From: Prescottella defluvii
GTDB lineage: Bacteria > Actinomycetota > Actinomycetes > Mycobacteriales > Mycobacteriaceae
Reading direction: 5' to 3'
DNA: 64,000 bases
Assembly (NCBI RefSeq): GCF_000738775.1
Contig: NZ_JPOC01000003.1
Location: forward strand, 62,001 to 126,000
Part shown: piece after piece, positions 26,101-34,958 of the stretch
Layout of the letters: every line of letters starts with the position of its first letter
How positions within the stretch are numbered: position 1 is the first letter of the stretch
Made by a program: the position numbers and the translations under genes
Notes under the pieces: generated by a model
Database searches by the model: none
What the model saw: the letters and a program-made list of their open reading frames with translations, nothing else
What the model was told of the DNA's origin: nothing

Positions 26101-26970
26101 CTAGTCCGACCCCACCGTCTCGACCGCCAACTCGACCATCGAGGCCACGTCCTCGGCCGCCGGCGACTTCGGCAACGAGAGCCCGTCGAGGGTGTGTACA
26201 CGGGCCGCCAGCGTCACACTCGAGACCAACCAGATGCCTTCGGAAACAACAAGATCCACGGGATTGAGGGGTGCGTACCGGCACGCGTACCCCTTGGACT
26301 CGGCGACCTCGAAAAGGGCGCGCTGCGTGGTGCCCGGCAGGATGCTCTGCTCGGGTGGCGGAGTGATCAAGGTCTTACCCCGGGCGATCACGACCGTCGA
26401 CCGTGGGCCCTCCAAAATTCTTCCTTCACTGCTCGTGAAGATGACGTCGTCGACACCCCGCGTCTGGGCGTGCCGCAGGGCCGCCATGTTGGTCGCGTAC
26501 GACAGCGTCTTCGCGCCCGACAGTTGCCACGGCGCCGACGCCGACAGGTCGACCGAGTACCCGCGCGGCAAAGTCATCACGGAGATCCCGTCGCGCCGGG
26601 CACGCAGGACACGCTCCGCGACCGGACCCACCGACACGAACGCCGTCGCCGGCCCCCCGGTCTCCCGGCCCCGGCTGAGCAGCAGACGCATCCAGCCTTC
26701 CCGGTCACGCCCCCACTCGCGGGCCGCGGCATCGACCGCGCGGCGCCACAACCCGCGGCCGGGGAACGGGAGGTCGAGGGCGGTCGCCGACGCCTCCAGC
26801 CGATCCAGGTGCAACCCGACCTTGCAGGCCCGGCCGTCGCGGACCAGCAACGTCTCGAAGACGCCGTCGCCGCGCACCACCGCGAGGTCGTCCACATGCA
26901 GGAGCGGGGCGTCGGCGTCACGCACCTGCCCGTCCAGCGTCACCAGCACCTGCCCACCCTGCCCAGCCAT
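26101..26970 (-). CDS. pabC: Aminodeoxychorismate lyase / branched-chain-type aminotransferase (PabC-like)
   Basis: A 289-residue fold-type IV PLP enzyme. The lysine binding PLP is in SGAKTLSYATNMAALR, and the Glu/phosphate-cup motif is in SSEGRILEGPRSTVVIA. In M. tuberculosis Rv0812 lies at this position and is annotated as an aminodeoxychorismate lyase, releasing 4-aminobenzoate for folate synthesis; D-amino-acid transaminase activity is an alternative. ATG 26970 is favoured; an ATG at 26982 is four codons upstream. Confidence 0.82.
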   Translation of the reverse strand: MAGQGGQVLVTLDGQVRDADAPLLHVDDLAVVRGDGVFETLLVRDGRACKVGLHLDRLEASATALDLPFPGRGLWRRAVDAAAREWGRDREGWMRLLLSRGRETGGPATAFVSVGPVAERVLRARRDGISVMTLPRGYSVDLSASAPWQLSGAKTLSYATNMAALRHAQTRGVDDVIFTSSEGRILEGPRSTVVIARGKTLITPPPEQSILPGTTQRALFEVAESKGYACRYAPLNPVDLVVSEGIWLVSSVTLAARVHTLDGLSLPKSPAAEDVASMVELAVETVGSD

Positions 26971-27042
26971 GCCGCCCACCATAGTCAGACTCGGCCCGAC
27001 CAGCAGTTCCCTGCGTCCCGTGGCGCCGTCGCCGACCGCTCC

Positions 27043-27048
27043 TAGAAT
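27043..27048 (+). promoter_or_regulatory. -10 element of the ygfZ-MOSC-asparaginase operon
   Basis: TAGAAT lies six bases before GTG 27055, implying a leaderless message for ygfZ. It is divergent from pabC. Confidence 0.55.
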
Positions 27049-27054
27049 GGGGCC

Positions 27055-28185
27055 GTGGCCGACTCTCCGCTCGTTGCATCCAGTCCACTTCTCTCCACTC
27101 CCGGCGCCGTCCCGCCGCCCGAGGGCGCACCGGACGCCGGCGTCGCCTGGCACTACGGCGATCCGTTCGCCGAGCAGCGCGCCGCGGTCCGCGCCGCTGC
27201 TGTCGTCGACCGTTCGCATCGGTTCGTCATCGCGATCTCCGGTGACGAGCGCCTGACGTGGCTGCACACCATCTCCAGCCAGCACGTCGCGGCGCTCCCC
27301 GACGGGTCCAGCGCCGAGAACCTGAGCCTGGACATCAACGGCCGCATCGAGCACCACTGGGTGCAGACCGACCTCGACGGCGTGACCTGGATCGACACCG
27401 AGGCCGAGCGTGGGCCGGAGTTGCTGAGCTTCCTGCAGAAGATGGTGTTCTGGTCCAAGGCCGAACCCCGCGACGGCAACGACATGGCCGTGCTGAGCCT
27501 GCTCGGCCCCGACGTCACCGCCTCCCCCGCCTTCCTGGAGGCGCTCGGCGTGTCGGCACTGCCCGACGTGTACGACGCGGTCCCGCTCGCCGGCGGCGGC
27601 TTCGTGCGGCGGATGCCGTGGCCCACGGCCGACTCCTTCGACCTGCTGGTTCCGCGTTCCGAGCTGAGTCGCTGGTGGACCGCCCTCACCGCCGCCGGGG
27701 CCCGCCCGGCCGGCTCGTGGGCGTTTGAGGCCCTGCGGGTCGCGGCCCTGCGCCCGCGCATCGGCGTCGACACCGACGACCGCACCATCCCCCACGAGGC
27801 CGGTTGGATCGGCGGCCCGGCCGAGCACGGCGCCGTCCACCTCGACAAGGGCTGCTACCGCGGCCAGGAGACGGTGGCCCGCGTCCACAATCTGGGGAAG
27901 CCGCCGCGGCACCTGGTGCTGCTGCACCTCGACGGTTCCGCCGAGGGGCGCCCCGACGTCGGCGAGTCGGTGACGGCGGACGGACGCGCCGTCGGCCGCG
28001 TCGGTACCGTCGTCGACCACTTCGAGTGGGGACCGATCGCACTGGCACTGGTGAAGCGCGCCGTGCCGGCCGAGACAGCGCTCGTCGCCGGACCGTGCGC
28101 CGCCTCGATCGACGCGGACTCGGTACCGCGGCACGACGAGGTGCAGGCGGGCCGGGCAGCCGTCGACCGGTTGCGCGGCCGGTGA
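27055..28185 (+). CDS. ygfZ: Folate-binding protein YgfZ (iron-sulfur cluster maintenance)
   Basis: A 376-residue protein with a GcvT-like fold that binds folate and supports repair or assembly of certain Fe-S enzymes. The family signature KGCYRGQETVARVHNLGKPPR is present, with the conserved Cys, near residue 266. A GTG start at 27055, six bases after TAGAAT, fits leaderless translation. It is the first of three genes each overlapping the next by GTGA. Confidence 0.92.
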   Translation: MADSPLVASSPLLSTPGAVPPPEGAPDAGVAWHYGDPFAEQRAAVRAAAVVDRSHRFVIAISGDERLTWLHTISSQHVAALPDGSSAENLSLDINGRIEHHWVQTDLDGVTWIDTEAERGPELLSFLQKMVFWSKAEPRDGNDMAVLSLLGPDVTASPAFLEALGVSALPDVYDAVPLAGGGFVRRMPWPTADSFDLLVPRSELSRWWTALTAAGARPAGSWAFEALRVAALRPRIGVDTDDRTIPHEAGWIGGPAEHGAVHLDKGCYRGQETVARVHNLGKPPRHLVLLHLDGSAEGRPDVGESVTADGRAVGRVGTVVDHFEWGPIALALVKRAVPAETALVAGPCAASIDADSVPRHDEVQAGRAAVDRLRGR

Positions 28186-28835
28186 CGGGCGGCCGCCTCG
28201 AGGCGGTGTGCGTCGTGTTCGCCGAACGCGACGCACCGAGCAGACGTGCTCCGCGCACCGCCATCGACAAACGCCCCGTGACGGGCCCTGTCCGCGTCGG
28301 AACCGGCGGGGTGACCGGGGACCATGTCTGCGACACGCAGTTCCACGGCGGACGCGACAAGGCCGTCTACGCCTACTCCACGGCCGAGGCCGCGCGTTGG
28401 GAGACGGAACTGGGCCGGCCCCTCGCGCCGGGGTGGTTCGGCGAGAACCTGCGCATCGACGGTGCGCCGACGACCGATGCGGTGATCGGCACCCGCTGGC
28501 GCATCGGCGACGTCGAACTCGAGATCACCGAACCGCGCGTGCCCTGCGGCACGTTCGCGCACTGGGCCGGCGAGCCGCGGTGGGTCAAACGGTTCACCGA
28601 ACGCGCCGACGTCGGTGCGTACCTGCGAGTGCTGACCCCCGGACACCTGCAGGCCGGCGATCCGGTCGAGGTCCTGGCGGTGCCCGCGCACGGGGTGACC
28701 GTCCGCGACGTGTTCGTCGGCGACGACCCCGCCCGGCTGACGCGTCTGCTCGCCGAGCAATCCGATCTCGCGGACGCCGCCGAAGCCCGGGTCCGGAAGT
28801 TCCTCAACCGTCGGGAAGAGCAGGTGCCGTCGTGA
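28182..28835 (+). CDS. MOSC-domain protein (YiiM-like)
   Basis: A 217-residue protein with a MOSC beta-barrel (residues about 15-170). It contains GDHVCDTQFHGGRDKAVYAY, GWFGENLRIDG and EITEPRVPCGTFAHW, the conserved Cys motif through which MOSC proteins bind or transfer sulfur or molybdenum cofactor. A helical C-terminal extension follows. YiiM relatives reduce N-hydroxylated compounds using molybdenum cofactor. Its GTG overlaps the ygfZ stop. Confidence 0.88.
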   Translation: MTGGRLEAVCVVFAERDAPSRRAPRTAIDKRPVTGPVRVGTGGVTGDHVCDTQFHGGRDKAVYAYSTAEAARWETELGRPLAPGWFGENLRIDGAPTTDAVIGTRWRIGDVELEITEPRVPCGTFAHWAGEPRWVKRFTERADVGAYLRVLTPGHLQAGDPVEVLAVPAHGVTVRDVFVGDDPARLTRLLAEQSDLADAAEARVRKFLNRREEQVPS

Positions 28836-29785
28836 GCGTCGAACTCGTCGAGGTCGTCCGATCGGGATTCCGCGAGTGCGTGCACCGCGGCTCGCTCGTC
28901 GTGCTGACGCCGGGCGGCGCGCCCGGACTAGAGCTCGGCGAGGTGCACACACCGATCTACCCGCGGTCGTCGAACAAACCGATGCAGGCGGTCGCGCTGC
29001 TCCGCAGCGGGTTCGTCCCCGAATCCAGCGAGCAGCTGGCGATCGCCTCGGCGTCGCACGAGGGCGAGCCCGAGCACGTCGCACTCGTCGAACAACTGCT
29101 CGACCGGCACGGCCTCGACGAGCGGCAGCTGCAGTGCCCGCCGGACCTGCCGGCGAACGAACTGGCGCGCGCCGAGGTGCTGGCGTCGGGCCGGCCGCCC
29201 CGGTCGGTGTACATGAACTGTTCGGGCAAGCACGCGGCCATGCTCGCGGCGTGCGCAGCCAACGACTGGCCGCTGGAGACGTATCTCGACCCCACCCACC
29301 CCCTCCAGCGCGCCGTGATCGCGACCATCGCCGACCTCAGTGGCGAACCCGAGACCGAACTGGGCATCGACGGCTGCGGGTTGCCGATCATCCCGCTGTC
29401 GCTGACCAACCTCGCCCGGGCCTTCTCCCGCCTGGCGACGGCCGAACCCGGATCGGACGAGCGTGCCGTCGCCGACGCGATCCGCGCGCACCCGCATCTC
29501 GTGTCGGGCACCGGCCGCGACGACGCCCGCCTCATGCCGGCGGTGCCGGGGTTGCTGTGCAAGGCCGGCGCCGACGGGGTCCATGCGGGTGCGCTGCCCG
29601 ATGGCACCGCCTTCGCGTTCAAGATCGACGACGGCCACGAACGGGCCCGGCTGCCGTTGACCGCCGCGCTGCTCCACCGACTCGGGGTGTCGTGGTCGGA
29701 GGACCACGCCGCGCTGGCCTCCCGCCCCGTCCTCGGCGGAGGCGCCCGCGTGGGGACGATACGCGCCGTGCCGGGTGTGTTCTAG
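28832..29785 (+). CDS. L-asparaginase, Rhizobium etli (ReAV) type
   Basis: 317 residues of Asparaginase_II family (PF06089), unrelated to E. coli asparaginases. The residues used by ReAV are all present at matching spacing: S46-x-x-K49 (RSSNK), C130 and K133 (NCSGK), C182 (IDGCGLP). The last two Cys plus Lys bind the metal in ReAV. Hydrolysis of asparagine to aspartate and ammonium is expected in the cytosol. The GTG start overlaps the MOSC stop; a further link of this enzyme to MOSC and YgfZ is not understood. Confidence 0.88.
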   Translation: MSVELVEVVRSGFRECVHRGSLVVLTPGGAPGLELGEVHTPIYPRSSNKPMQAVALLRSGFVPESSEQLAIASASHEGEPEHVALVEQLLDRHGLDERQLQCPPDLPANELARAEVLASGRPPRSVYMNCSGKHAAMLAACAANDWPLETYLDPTHPLQRAVIATIADLSGEPETELGIDGCGLPIIPLSLTNLARAFSRLATAEPGSDERAVADAIRAHPHLVSGTGRDDARLMPAVPGLLCKAGADGVHAGALPDGTAFAFKIDDGHERARLPLTAALLHRLGVSWSEDHAALASRPVLGGGARVGTIRAVPGVF

Positions 29786-29969
29786 CCTGCAGAAATTCGC
29801 CATCATTGCAGCTCATCGGCCCTCTGAGACAAATCAGACACCACCGGGAACCATTGGTGGAGGCGGAAGCGAGATTTGCACGCTAGAGTGTGGGTCAGGA
29901 AAACATCAACACTCACGCGGGGCCGCCAAATTCCCCAGGCCGCCCCGCGAAAGCGCGAGGGGGTCAGCC

Positions 29970-30185
29970 ATGGGCCGCGGCCGGGCTAAGGCAAAGCAGA
30001 CCAAGGTTGCACGGGAGCTCAAATACAGCTCTCCGTCCACGGATTTCGACAGCCTGCAACGAGAGCTCTCGAGCGGCGGTGGATCCGGCTCGTCCCGTAA
30101 CGGCGGAGTCATCGCCGACAAGCGCTCCGACGAGGACAAGCGTTCCCCCTGGGAGGACGACGACTACGACGATTGGCGTCGTTGA
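29970..30185 (+). CDS. DUF3073 protein
   Basis: A 71-residue basic then acidic protein of the actinobacterial DUF3073 family (MGRGRAKAKQTKVARELKYSS; end DEDDYDDW-like). It is highly conserved at this locus (M. tuberculosis Rv0810c). The N-terminal basic segment could bind nucleic acid; there is no known activity. GAGGGGG precedes the ATG. A TAGAGT at about 29884 is a candidate -10. Confidence 0.9.
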   Translation: MGRGRAKAKQTKVARELKYSSPSTDFDSLQRELSSGGGSGSSRNGGVIADKRSDEDKRSPWEDDDYDDWRR

Positions 30186-30213
30186 CTGCCGTCCTGACCC
30201 AGTCGGACACATA

Positions 30214-30249
30214 CGAATGAGGGGGAGCCCGACGGCTCCCCCTCATTCG
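30214..30249. terminator. Perfect hairpin after DUF3073
   Basis: A 16-base stem CGAATGAGGGGGAGCC and its complement with a four-base loop CGAC. It can serve DUF3073 and, from the other side, read-through of purM. Confidence 0.8.
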
Positions 30250-30365
30250 TGATGTTTCGTTGCGATTCGCCCGGTGCTGCCACACTCGTGACGCCACCGG
30301 GCATTCCTGCGTGGCCGGGGCGGCTCTGCCGGCCTCAACTGCTCGCACGTACCCGTCGTCGAAAC

Positions 30366-30410
30366 GACGTCGTCCCCGGACCCTCCTGACGGGGGTCCGG
30401 GGACGACGTC
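30366..30410 (-). terminator. Hairpin terminator of purM
   Basis: An 18-base stem GACGTCGTCCCCGGACCC and complement, loop TCCTGACGG, ends 30 bases beyond the purM stop codon. Confidence 0.75.
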
Positions 30411-30439
30411 TACGTGCGGTCCCGGAGCGGGACGGCCAC

Positions 30440-31519
30440 TCAGAAGCGCGGGTGATCACCCAGCAGCAGTGCGCGTGCGGTATCGGCGTCCGATGCCTTC
30501 TTGACGCTGCCGAGGGTCCAGCAGTCGATGTGGCGGGCCGTGAGCACCGCGAGGGCGCGGTCCACGTCCTCGGGCGCGACGATCGCGACCATGCCGACGC
30601 CCATGTTGAACGTCTGCTCCATCTCGGCGCGCTCGACGCGACCCCGCTGCGAGATCATCGTGAAGATCGGTGCCGGGCTCCAGGTGCCGCGGTCCAGCTC
30701 CGCGACGAGGCCCTTGGGCATCACGCGTGCGAGGTTGTTGGCGAGGCCGCCGCCGGTGACGTGGCAGAAGGTGCGCACGTCGGTCTCGGCCGCCAGCGCC
30801 AGGCAGTCCTTGGCGTAGATCTTGGTGGGCTCGAGCAGCTCCTCGCCGAGGGTGCGGCCGAACTCGTCGACGTGCCCGGTCAGCGACATGCGGTCGATCT
30901 CGAGCAGCACCTTGCGGGCCAGCGAGTAGCCGTTGGAGTGCAGACCCGACGCGCCCATGCCGATCACGACGTCGCCCGGGCGGACCCGGTCCGGTCCGAG
31001 CAGCTGGTCGGCCTCGACGACGCCGATACCGGTCGCGGACAGGTCGTAGTCACCGTCGGCCATGACGCCGGGGTGCTCGGCCGTCTCGCCGCCGAGCAGC
31101 GCGCAGCCGGCCTGGATGCAGCCCTCGGCGATGCCGCCGACGATCTCGGCGACCCGCTCGGGGACGACGCGGCCGACCGCGATGTAGTCCTGCAGGAACA
31201 GCGGCTCGGCGCCGCACACCACGAGGTCGTCGACGACCATCGCGACCAGGTCGAGGCCGACGGTGTCGTGCTTGTCCATGGCCTGCGCGACGGCGAGCTT
31301 GGTGCCGACGCCGTCGGTGGACGCGGCGAGCAGCGGCTCCTTGTAGTCGCCCTTGAGCGAGAACAGGCCGGCGAATCCACCGAGACCACCCATGACCTCG
31401 GGGCGGCTGGCCTTCTTCGCCAAGGGGGCGAACAGTTCGACTGCCCGATCGCCGGCTTCGATGTCCACTCCGGCGGCGGCGTACGAAGCGCCCTGCGTGC
31501 GGGTACTGTCCTCGGTCAT
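30440..31519 (-). CDS. purM: Phosphoribosylformylglycinamidine cyclo-ligase PurM
   Basis: A 359-residue AIR synthetase. It uses ATP to close FGAM into 5-aminoimidazole ribonucleotide, the fifth step of purine synthesis. Family motifs are evident: AGVDIEAGD at the N-terminus, DGVGTKLAVA, and GMGASGLHSNGYSLARKV. It is transcribed after purF with a 147-base gap containing a small inverted repeat. Confidence 0.96.
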   Translation of the reverse strand: MTEDSTRTQGASYAAAGVDIEAGDRAVELFAPLAKKASRPEVMGGLGGFAGLFSLKGDYKEPLLAASTDGVGTKLAVAQAMDKHDTVGLDLVAMVVDDLVVCGAEPLFLQDYIAVGRVVPERVAEIVGGIAEGCIQAGCALLGGETAEHPGVMADGDYDLSATGIGVVEADQLLGPDRVRPGDVVIGMGASGLHSNGYSLARKVLLEIDRMSLTGHVDEFGRTLGEELLEPTKIYAKDCLALAAETDVRTFCHVTGGGLANNLARVMPKGLVAELDRGTWSPAPIFTMISQRGRVERAEMEQTFNMGVGMVAIVAPEDVDRALAVLTARHIDCWTLGSVKKASDADTARALLLGDHPRF

Positions 31520-31666
31520 TGGGTTCTGGCTCCAGCCTTGATACTCGGTGAACGTCTCAACTGCAGCATCCGCAGTGGTCGCGAATGCGTGTGCGCATGC
31601 GCAATCACCTCGATTGCGCCCTTACGCTACCGGAGTTGCACGGGCATCCCCGGACGGTCCTGCGAA

Positions 31667-33247
31667 CTACGGGCGTGACAGCGCGTCCGCGTTGTCGTTG
31701 TCGTGGGTGAGTGCGCTACCCGCCGCGGACTCCAACATCCCCTCGAGGACGTTCTTGCCGATGCCACCCTCCGGCAGCGCGATCGGGTAGCTGCCGTCGA
31801 AGCACGCCGCGCACAGACGCGAGCGGGGCTGCTCGGTGGCCGCGACCATGCCGTCGATCGAGATGTAGCCGAGCGAGTCGGCACCGATCGACCGGCGCAC
31901 GCCGTCGAGCATCTCCTCGAAGGTCGCGTTGACGCCGCTGCCCTCGGCACCGTTCGCGATCAGCTCGGCGGGCGACGCGAAGTCGATGCCGTAGAAGCAC
32001 GGCCACTTCACCGGCGGCGACGCGATCCGGACGTGGATCTCGAGCGCGCCGGCCTCACGCAGCATGCGGATCAGGGCGCGCTGCGTGTTGCCGCGGACGA
32101 TCGAATCGTCGACGACGACGAGGCGCTTGCCGCGGATGACTTCCTTGAGTGGGTTGAGCTTGAGGCGGATACCCAGCTGGCGGATGGTCTGCGACGGCTG
32201 GATGAAGGTGCGGCCCACGTAGGCGTTCTTCATCAGGCCCTGGCCGTACGGAATGCCCGAGCCCTGCGCGTAGCCGACCGCGGCGGGCGTACCGGACTCC
32301 GGCACCGGTATCACCAGATCGCCCTCGGCGGGGTGCTCCTTGGCGAGGCGGCGACCGATCTCGACGCGGGTCGAGTGCACCGAACGACCGGAGATGACGC
32401 TGTCCGGGCGGGCCAGGTACACGTACTCGAACACGCAGCCCTTGGGCTCCGGGTTCGCGAAGCGGGACGACCGGACGCCGTCGGCGTCGATCGCGAGCAG
32501 CTCGCCGGGCTCGATCTCACGCACGAACGATGCGCCGACGATGTCGAGCGCGGCGGTCTCGCTGGCGACCACCCAGCCGCGGTCCAGGCGACCGAGGCAC
32601 AGCGGACGGATGCCGTGCGGGTCGCGCGCCGCGTACAGCGTGTGCTCGTCCATGAACGTCAGGCAGAAGGCGCCACGCAGCGTCGGCAGCAGCTTCATCG
32701 CGGCCTGCTCGAGCGTGCTGTCCGCGGCGGCGTGCGCGAGCAGCGCACCGACGATGTCCGAGTCGGACGTGGCCGCACCCGGACGCTTGTCGTTGATCAG
32801 CCCGGCGTCGCGGGCGCGCTGCGCCAACTCGGCCGTGTTGACGAGGTTGCCGTTGTGGCCCAGCGCGACACCGGTGCCGGCGGCGGTGGTGCGGAAGATC
32901 GGCTGCGCGTTCTCCCAGGTCGTGGACCCGGTGGTGGAGTAGCGGCAGTGGCCGACGGCGACGTGCCCCGGCATGGCGCCGAGGGTCTGCTCGTCGAACA
33001 CCTGGCTGACCAGTCCGAGATCCTTGAACACCAGCACCTGTGCGCCGTCGGCGACGGCGATGCCGGCCGCCTCCTGGCCACGGTGCTGGAGGGCATAGAG
33101 CCCGTAGTACGTCAGCTTCGCGACGTCCTCGCCCGGCGCCCAGACGCCGAAGACACCGCACTCTTCGCGAGGCTCGTTCTCGTCCTCGTCTGGTGCGGTC
33201 GTAGCAAGAAGATTCCGACTGTTGACCGACAGTTCGGCACGAGTCAC
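31667..33247 (-). CDS. purF: Amidophosphoribosyltransferase PurF
   Basis: A 526-residue enzyme catalysing the first committed step of purine synthesis: glutamine ammonia plus PRPP to phosphoribosylamine. The propeptide (1-29) ends before Cys30, the nucleophile exposed by processing (EECGVFGVW). It is the B. subtilis-like Fe-S form: conserved Cys in KGCVFEYVYLARPDS, PCFYGIDF and CAACFDGS. The PRPP loop is VVVDDSIVRGNT. GTG 33247 has AGGGAG upstream. Confidence 0.96.
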   Translation of the reverse strand: MTRAELSVNSRNLLATTAPDEDENEPREECGVFGVWAPGEDVAKLTYYGLYALQHRGQEAAGIAVADGAQVLVFKDLGLVSQVFDEQTLGAMPGHVAVGHCRYSTTGSTTWENAQPIFRTTAAGTGVALGHNGNLVNTAELAQRARDAGLINDKRPGAATSDSDIVGALLAHAAADSTLEQAAMKLLPTLRGAFCLTFMDEHTLYAARDPHGIRPLCLGRLDRGWVVASETAALDIVGASFVREIEPGELLAIDADGVRSSRFANPEPKGCVFEYVYLARPDSVISGRSVHSTRVEIGRRLAKEHPAEGDLVIPVPESGTPAAVGYAQGSGIPYGQGLMKNAYVGRTFIQPSQTIRQLGIRLKLNPLKEVIRGKRLVVVDDSIVRGNTQRALIRMLREAGALEIHVRIASPPVKWPCFYGIDFASPAELIANGAEGSGVNATFEEMLDGVRRSIGADSLGYISIDGMVAATEQPRSRLCAACFDGSYPIALPEGGIGKNVLEGMLESAAGSALTHDNDNADALSRP

Positions 33248-33385
33248 GGCAAGCGCTCCCTAAGGGGATTCGGTGAGGGGGGCGTGCCCCATTCTAACTA
33301 CCGATCCGGGTGAACTCGACGGTCGGTGCATCGGATCACTCCGATGCGACCCACGTCACACGTGGTCGCAGGCGATCACGGGCGA

Positions 33386-33772
33386 TCACAGACGCAGCAG
33401 CGGGAGCCAATGGGCGATCTCCCCGGCCCTGCTGCCCGACGCGTCGAGCGCACCGGAACCGAGTGCATCGTCGAATCCGAGCAGCCCGGTGACCAGAAGC
33501 AGCCAGGTCCGCGGGTCGGTCTCGACGACGTTCGGCGGCGTGCCCCGGGTGTGTCGTGGCCCCTCGATGCACTGCACCGCGACGAACGGCGGCACCCGCA
33601 CCTCGACACTCGAACCGGGCGCGACGTCCTCGAGGGTGCGCGCACTCGACCGCACCGCGGCCGCCAGCACGGTGCGCGCCGGCTTCGTCTCGTCCTCACC
33701 GCGCAGCCACGGCCCGACGGCGAGCAGCGCGCTGCGGAGTTCGGCGGGATCGACGGCACGGCGGGCGGGCAT
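33386..33772 (-). CDS. Sterol carrier family protein
   Basis: A 128-residue protein in the position of M. tuberculosis Rv0807, with SVEVRVPPFVAVQCIEGPRHTRGTPPNVVETDP and a SGSRAGEIAHWLPLL end. It is related to the SCP2/MDMPI C-terminal fold, which often binds small hydrophobic ligands or assists hydrolysis of thiol adducts. ATG 33772 directly precedes the conserved PARRAVDPAELR segment. Co-oriented with purF, 138 bases upstream. Confidence 0.75.
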   Translation of the reverse strand: MPARRAVDPAELRSALLAVGPWLRGEDETKPARTVLAAAVRSSARTLEDVAPGSSVEVRVPPFVAVQCIEGPRHTRGTPPNVVETDPRTWLLLVTGLLGFDDALGSGALDASGSRAGEIAHWLPLLRL

Positions 33773-33841
33773 AAGTGCCAATCTATCGAGCGGTTCCCCG
33801 GTGATCGGAACATGGCCGGGCGCATGGCGGTTGCACGGGGC

Positions 33842-34276
33842 ATGAGCACCGACGACATCCCACGCCCGCTCCTCGACCTCGTCGCGTCGCAGAGCCGGGC
33901 GGTCCTTGCGACCATCAAGCGCGACGGCAGACCGCAACTGTCCAATGTGCTGTACGCGTGGGATCCGGACACGCGCACGGCCCGCGTGTCCGTCACCGCG
34001 GATCGCGCGAAGACCCGCAATGCCACGCGCGATCCCCGGGTGTCCCTGCACGTGAGCTCGCCCGATTTCTGGAGCTACGCGGTGATCGAAGGCGACGCCG
34101 AACTGACCCCCGTCGCCGCCGAACCGGACGACGCGACCGTCGACGAACTGATCGCGGTCTACCGCTCCGCAGCCGGACGCGAGCACGACGACTGGGACGA
34201 GTTCCGTCGGGCGATGGTCGCCGAGCGACGCCAGGTCCTGCGGATCCACACCGACCACGCCTACGGGACGGCGTAG
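33842..34276 (+). CDS. PPOX-class F420-dependent oxidoreductase (pyridoxamine 5'-phosphate oxidase fold)
   Basis: A 144-residue split-barrel flavin/deazaflavin protein. SQSRAVLATIKRDGRPQLSNV opens the barrel and HVSSPDFWSYAVIEGDAEL continues it, as in TIGR03618 F420-binding enzymes. The substrate is unknown. ATG 33842 is the best start (MSTDDIPRPLLDL). It is divergent from the sterol-carrier gene and convergent with the CPBP gene. Confidence 0.83.
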   Translation: MSTDDIPRPLLDLVASQSRAVLATIKRDGRPQLSNVLYAWDPDTRTARVSVTADRAKTRNATRDPRVSLHVSSPDFWSYAVIEGDAELTPVAAEPDDATVDELIAVYRSAAGREHDDWDEFRRAMVAERRQVLRIHTDHAYGTA

Positions 34277-34292
34277 CTGTCCGGAGTGCGGG

Positions 34293-34958
34293 TCACACCG
34301 GCGGCAGCGGCATCTCGGCCGGACCGGTCGCCACCTGGATGCGCCGCAGCAGCAGCGCGCCGCCGACGTTCACGGCCAGGTGCAGCAGTGCCGGCGCGAG
34401 GACGCTGCCGCTGACAGCGCGCAGTCGGTCGAAGAGGATCGAGGCGGCGGCCGTGAACGCGACGGTGCCGGCCACCGAGTCGCCCGCGACGTGGGCGGGG
34501 TGCACGTGCCACAGCCCGAAGGCCGTCGCACGGACCGCGGTCGCGGCGGCCGGAGGGAACGCCCGATCCGTCAACGCCGTCAGGACACCCCGGAACAGCA
34601 ACTCCTCCGTGACGACGGTGCCGAACGGGATGTGGGCGGCCACCCATTCGGCGAAGTCGTCCCGAACGTCGTCCGGCACCGCGAACCGACTGTGCAGCGA
34701 CGGCATCGCGAGCGCACCCGCGTAGCCCACCACAGGGACTGCGGCGGCCGCACTCCCCCACCGCAGCCCGGCACGAATGTCGCCGAGCCCCAGCTCTTCC
34801 CGGTGCAGGCCACCCACCAGTCCGGCGGTCGTGGCGCCGAGTGCGAGCAGAGTTCCGGCCGTCGCCCGGCCCCGCGACGACAACCGCAGCGACGGCAACA
34901 CCCCGTTGTTCCACGCGACGAACGCACCCGCGGTGGCGAGCGCCGCCGTCCGGCTCAC
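34293..34958 (-). CDS. CPBP-family intramembrane protease homologue (CAAX protease-like)
   Basis: A 221-residue membrane protein. TEELLFRGVL (Glu-Glu-x-x-x-Arg) near the middle, and HVHPAHVAGDSVAGTVAF and NVGG near the end, are the CPBP/Abi motifs forming the intramembrane metal-glutamate site. The GTG start at 34958 overlaps the stop of the upstream membrane hydrolase gene (GTGA), so the two are co-translated; the substrate is unknown. Confidence 0.8.
   Translation of the reverse strand: MSRTAALATAGAFVAWNNGVLPSLRLSSRGRATAGTLLALGATTAGLVGGLHREELGLGDIRAGLRWGSAAAAVPVVGYAGALAMPSLHSRFAVPDDVRDDFAEWVAAHIPFGTVVTEELLFRGVLTALTDRAFPPAAATAVRATAFGLWHVHPAHVAGDSVAGTVAFTAAASILFDRLRAVSGSVLAPALLHLAVNVGGALLLRRIQVATGPAEMPLPPV

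Noticed and set aside
31592-31603. TGCGCATGCGCA palindrome between purF and purM
   Set aside because: CpG-rich symmetric sequence that is frequent by chance; no second copy near other pur genes was seen.
31667-33385. Possible purine riboswitch before purF
   Set aside because: The 138-base upstream region shows no conserved purine-aptamer core or strong paired stems.
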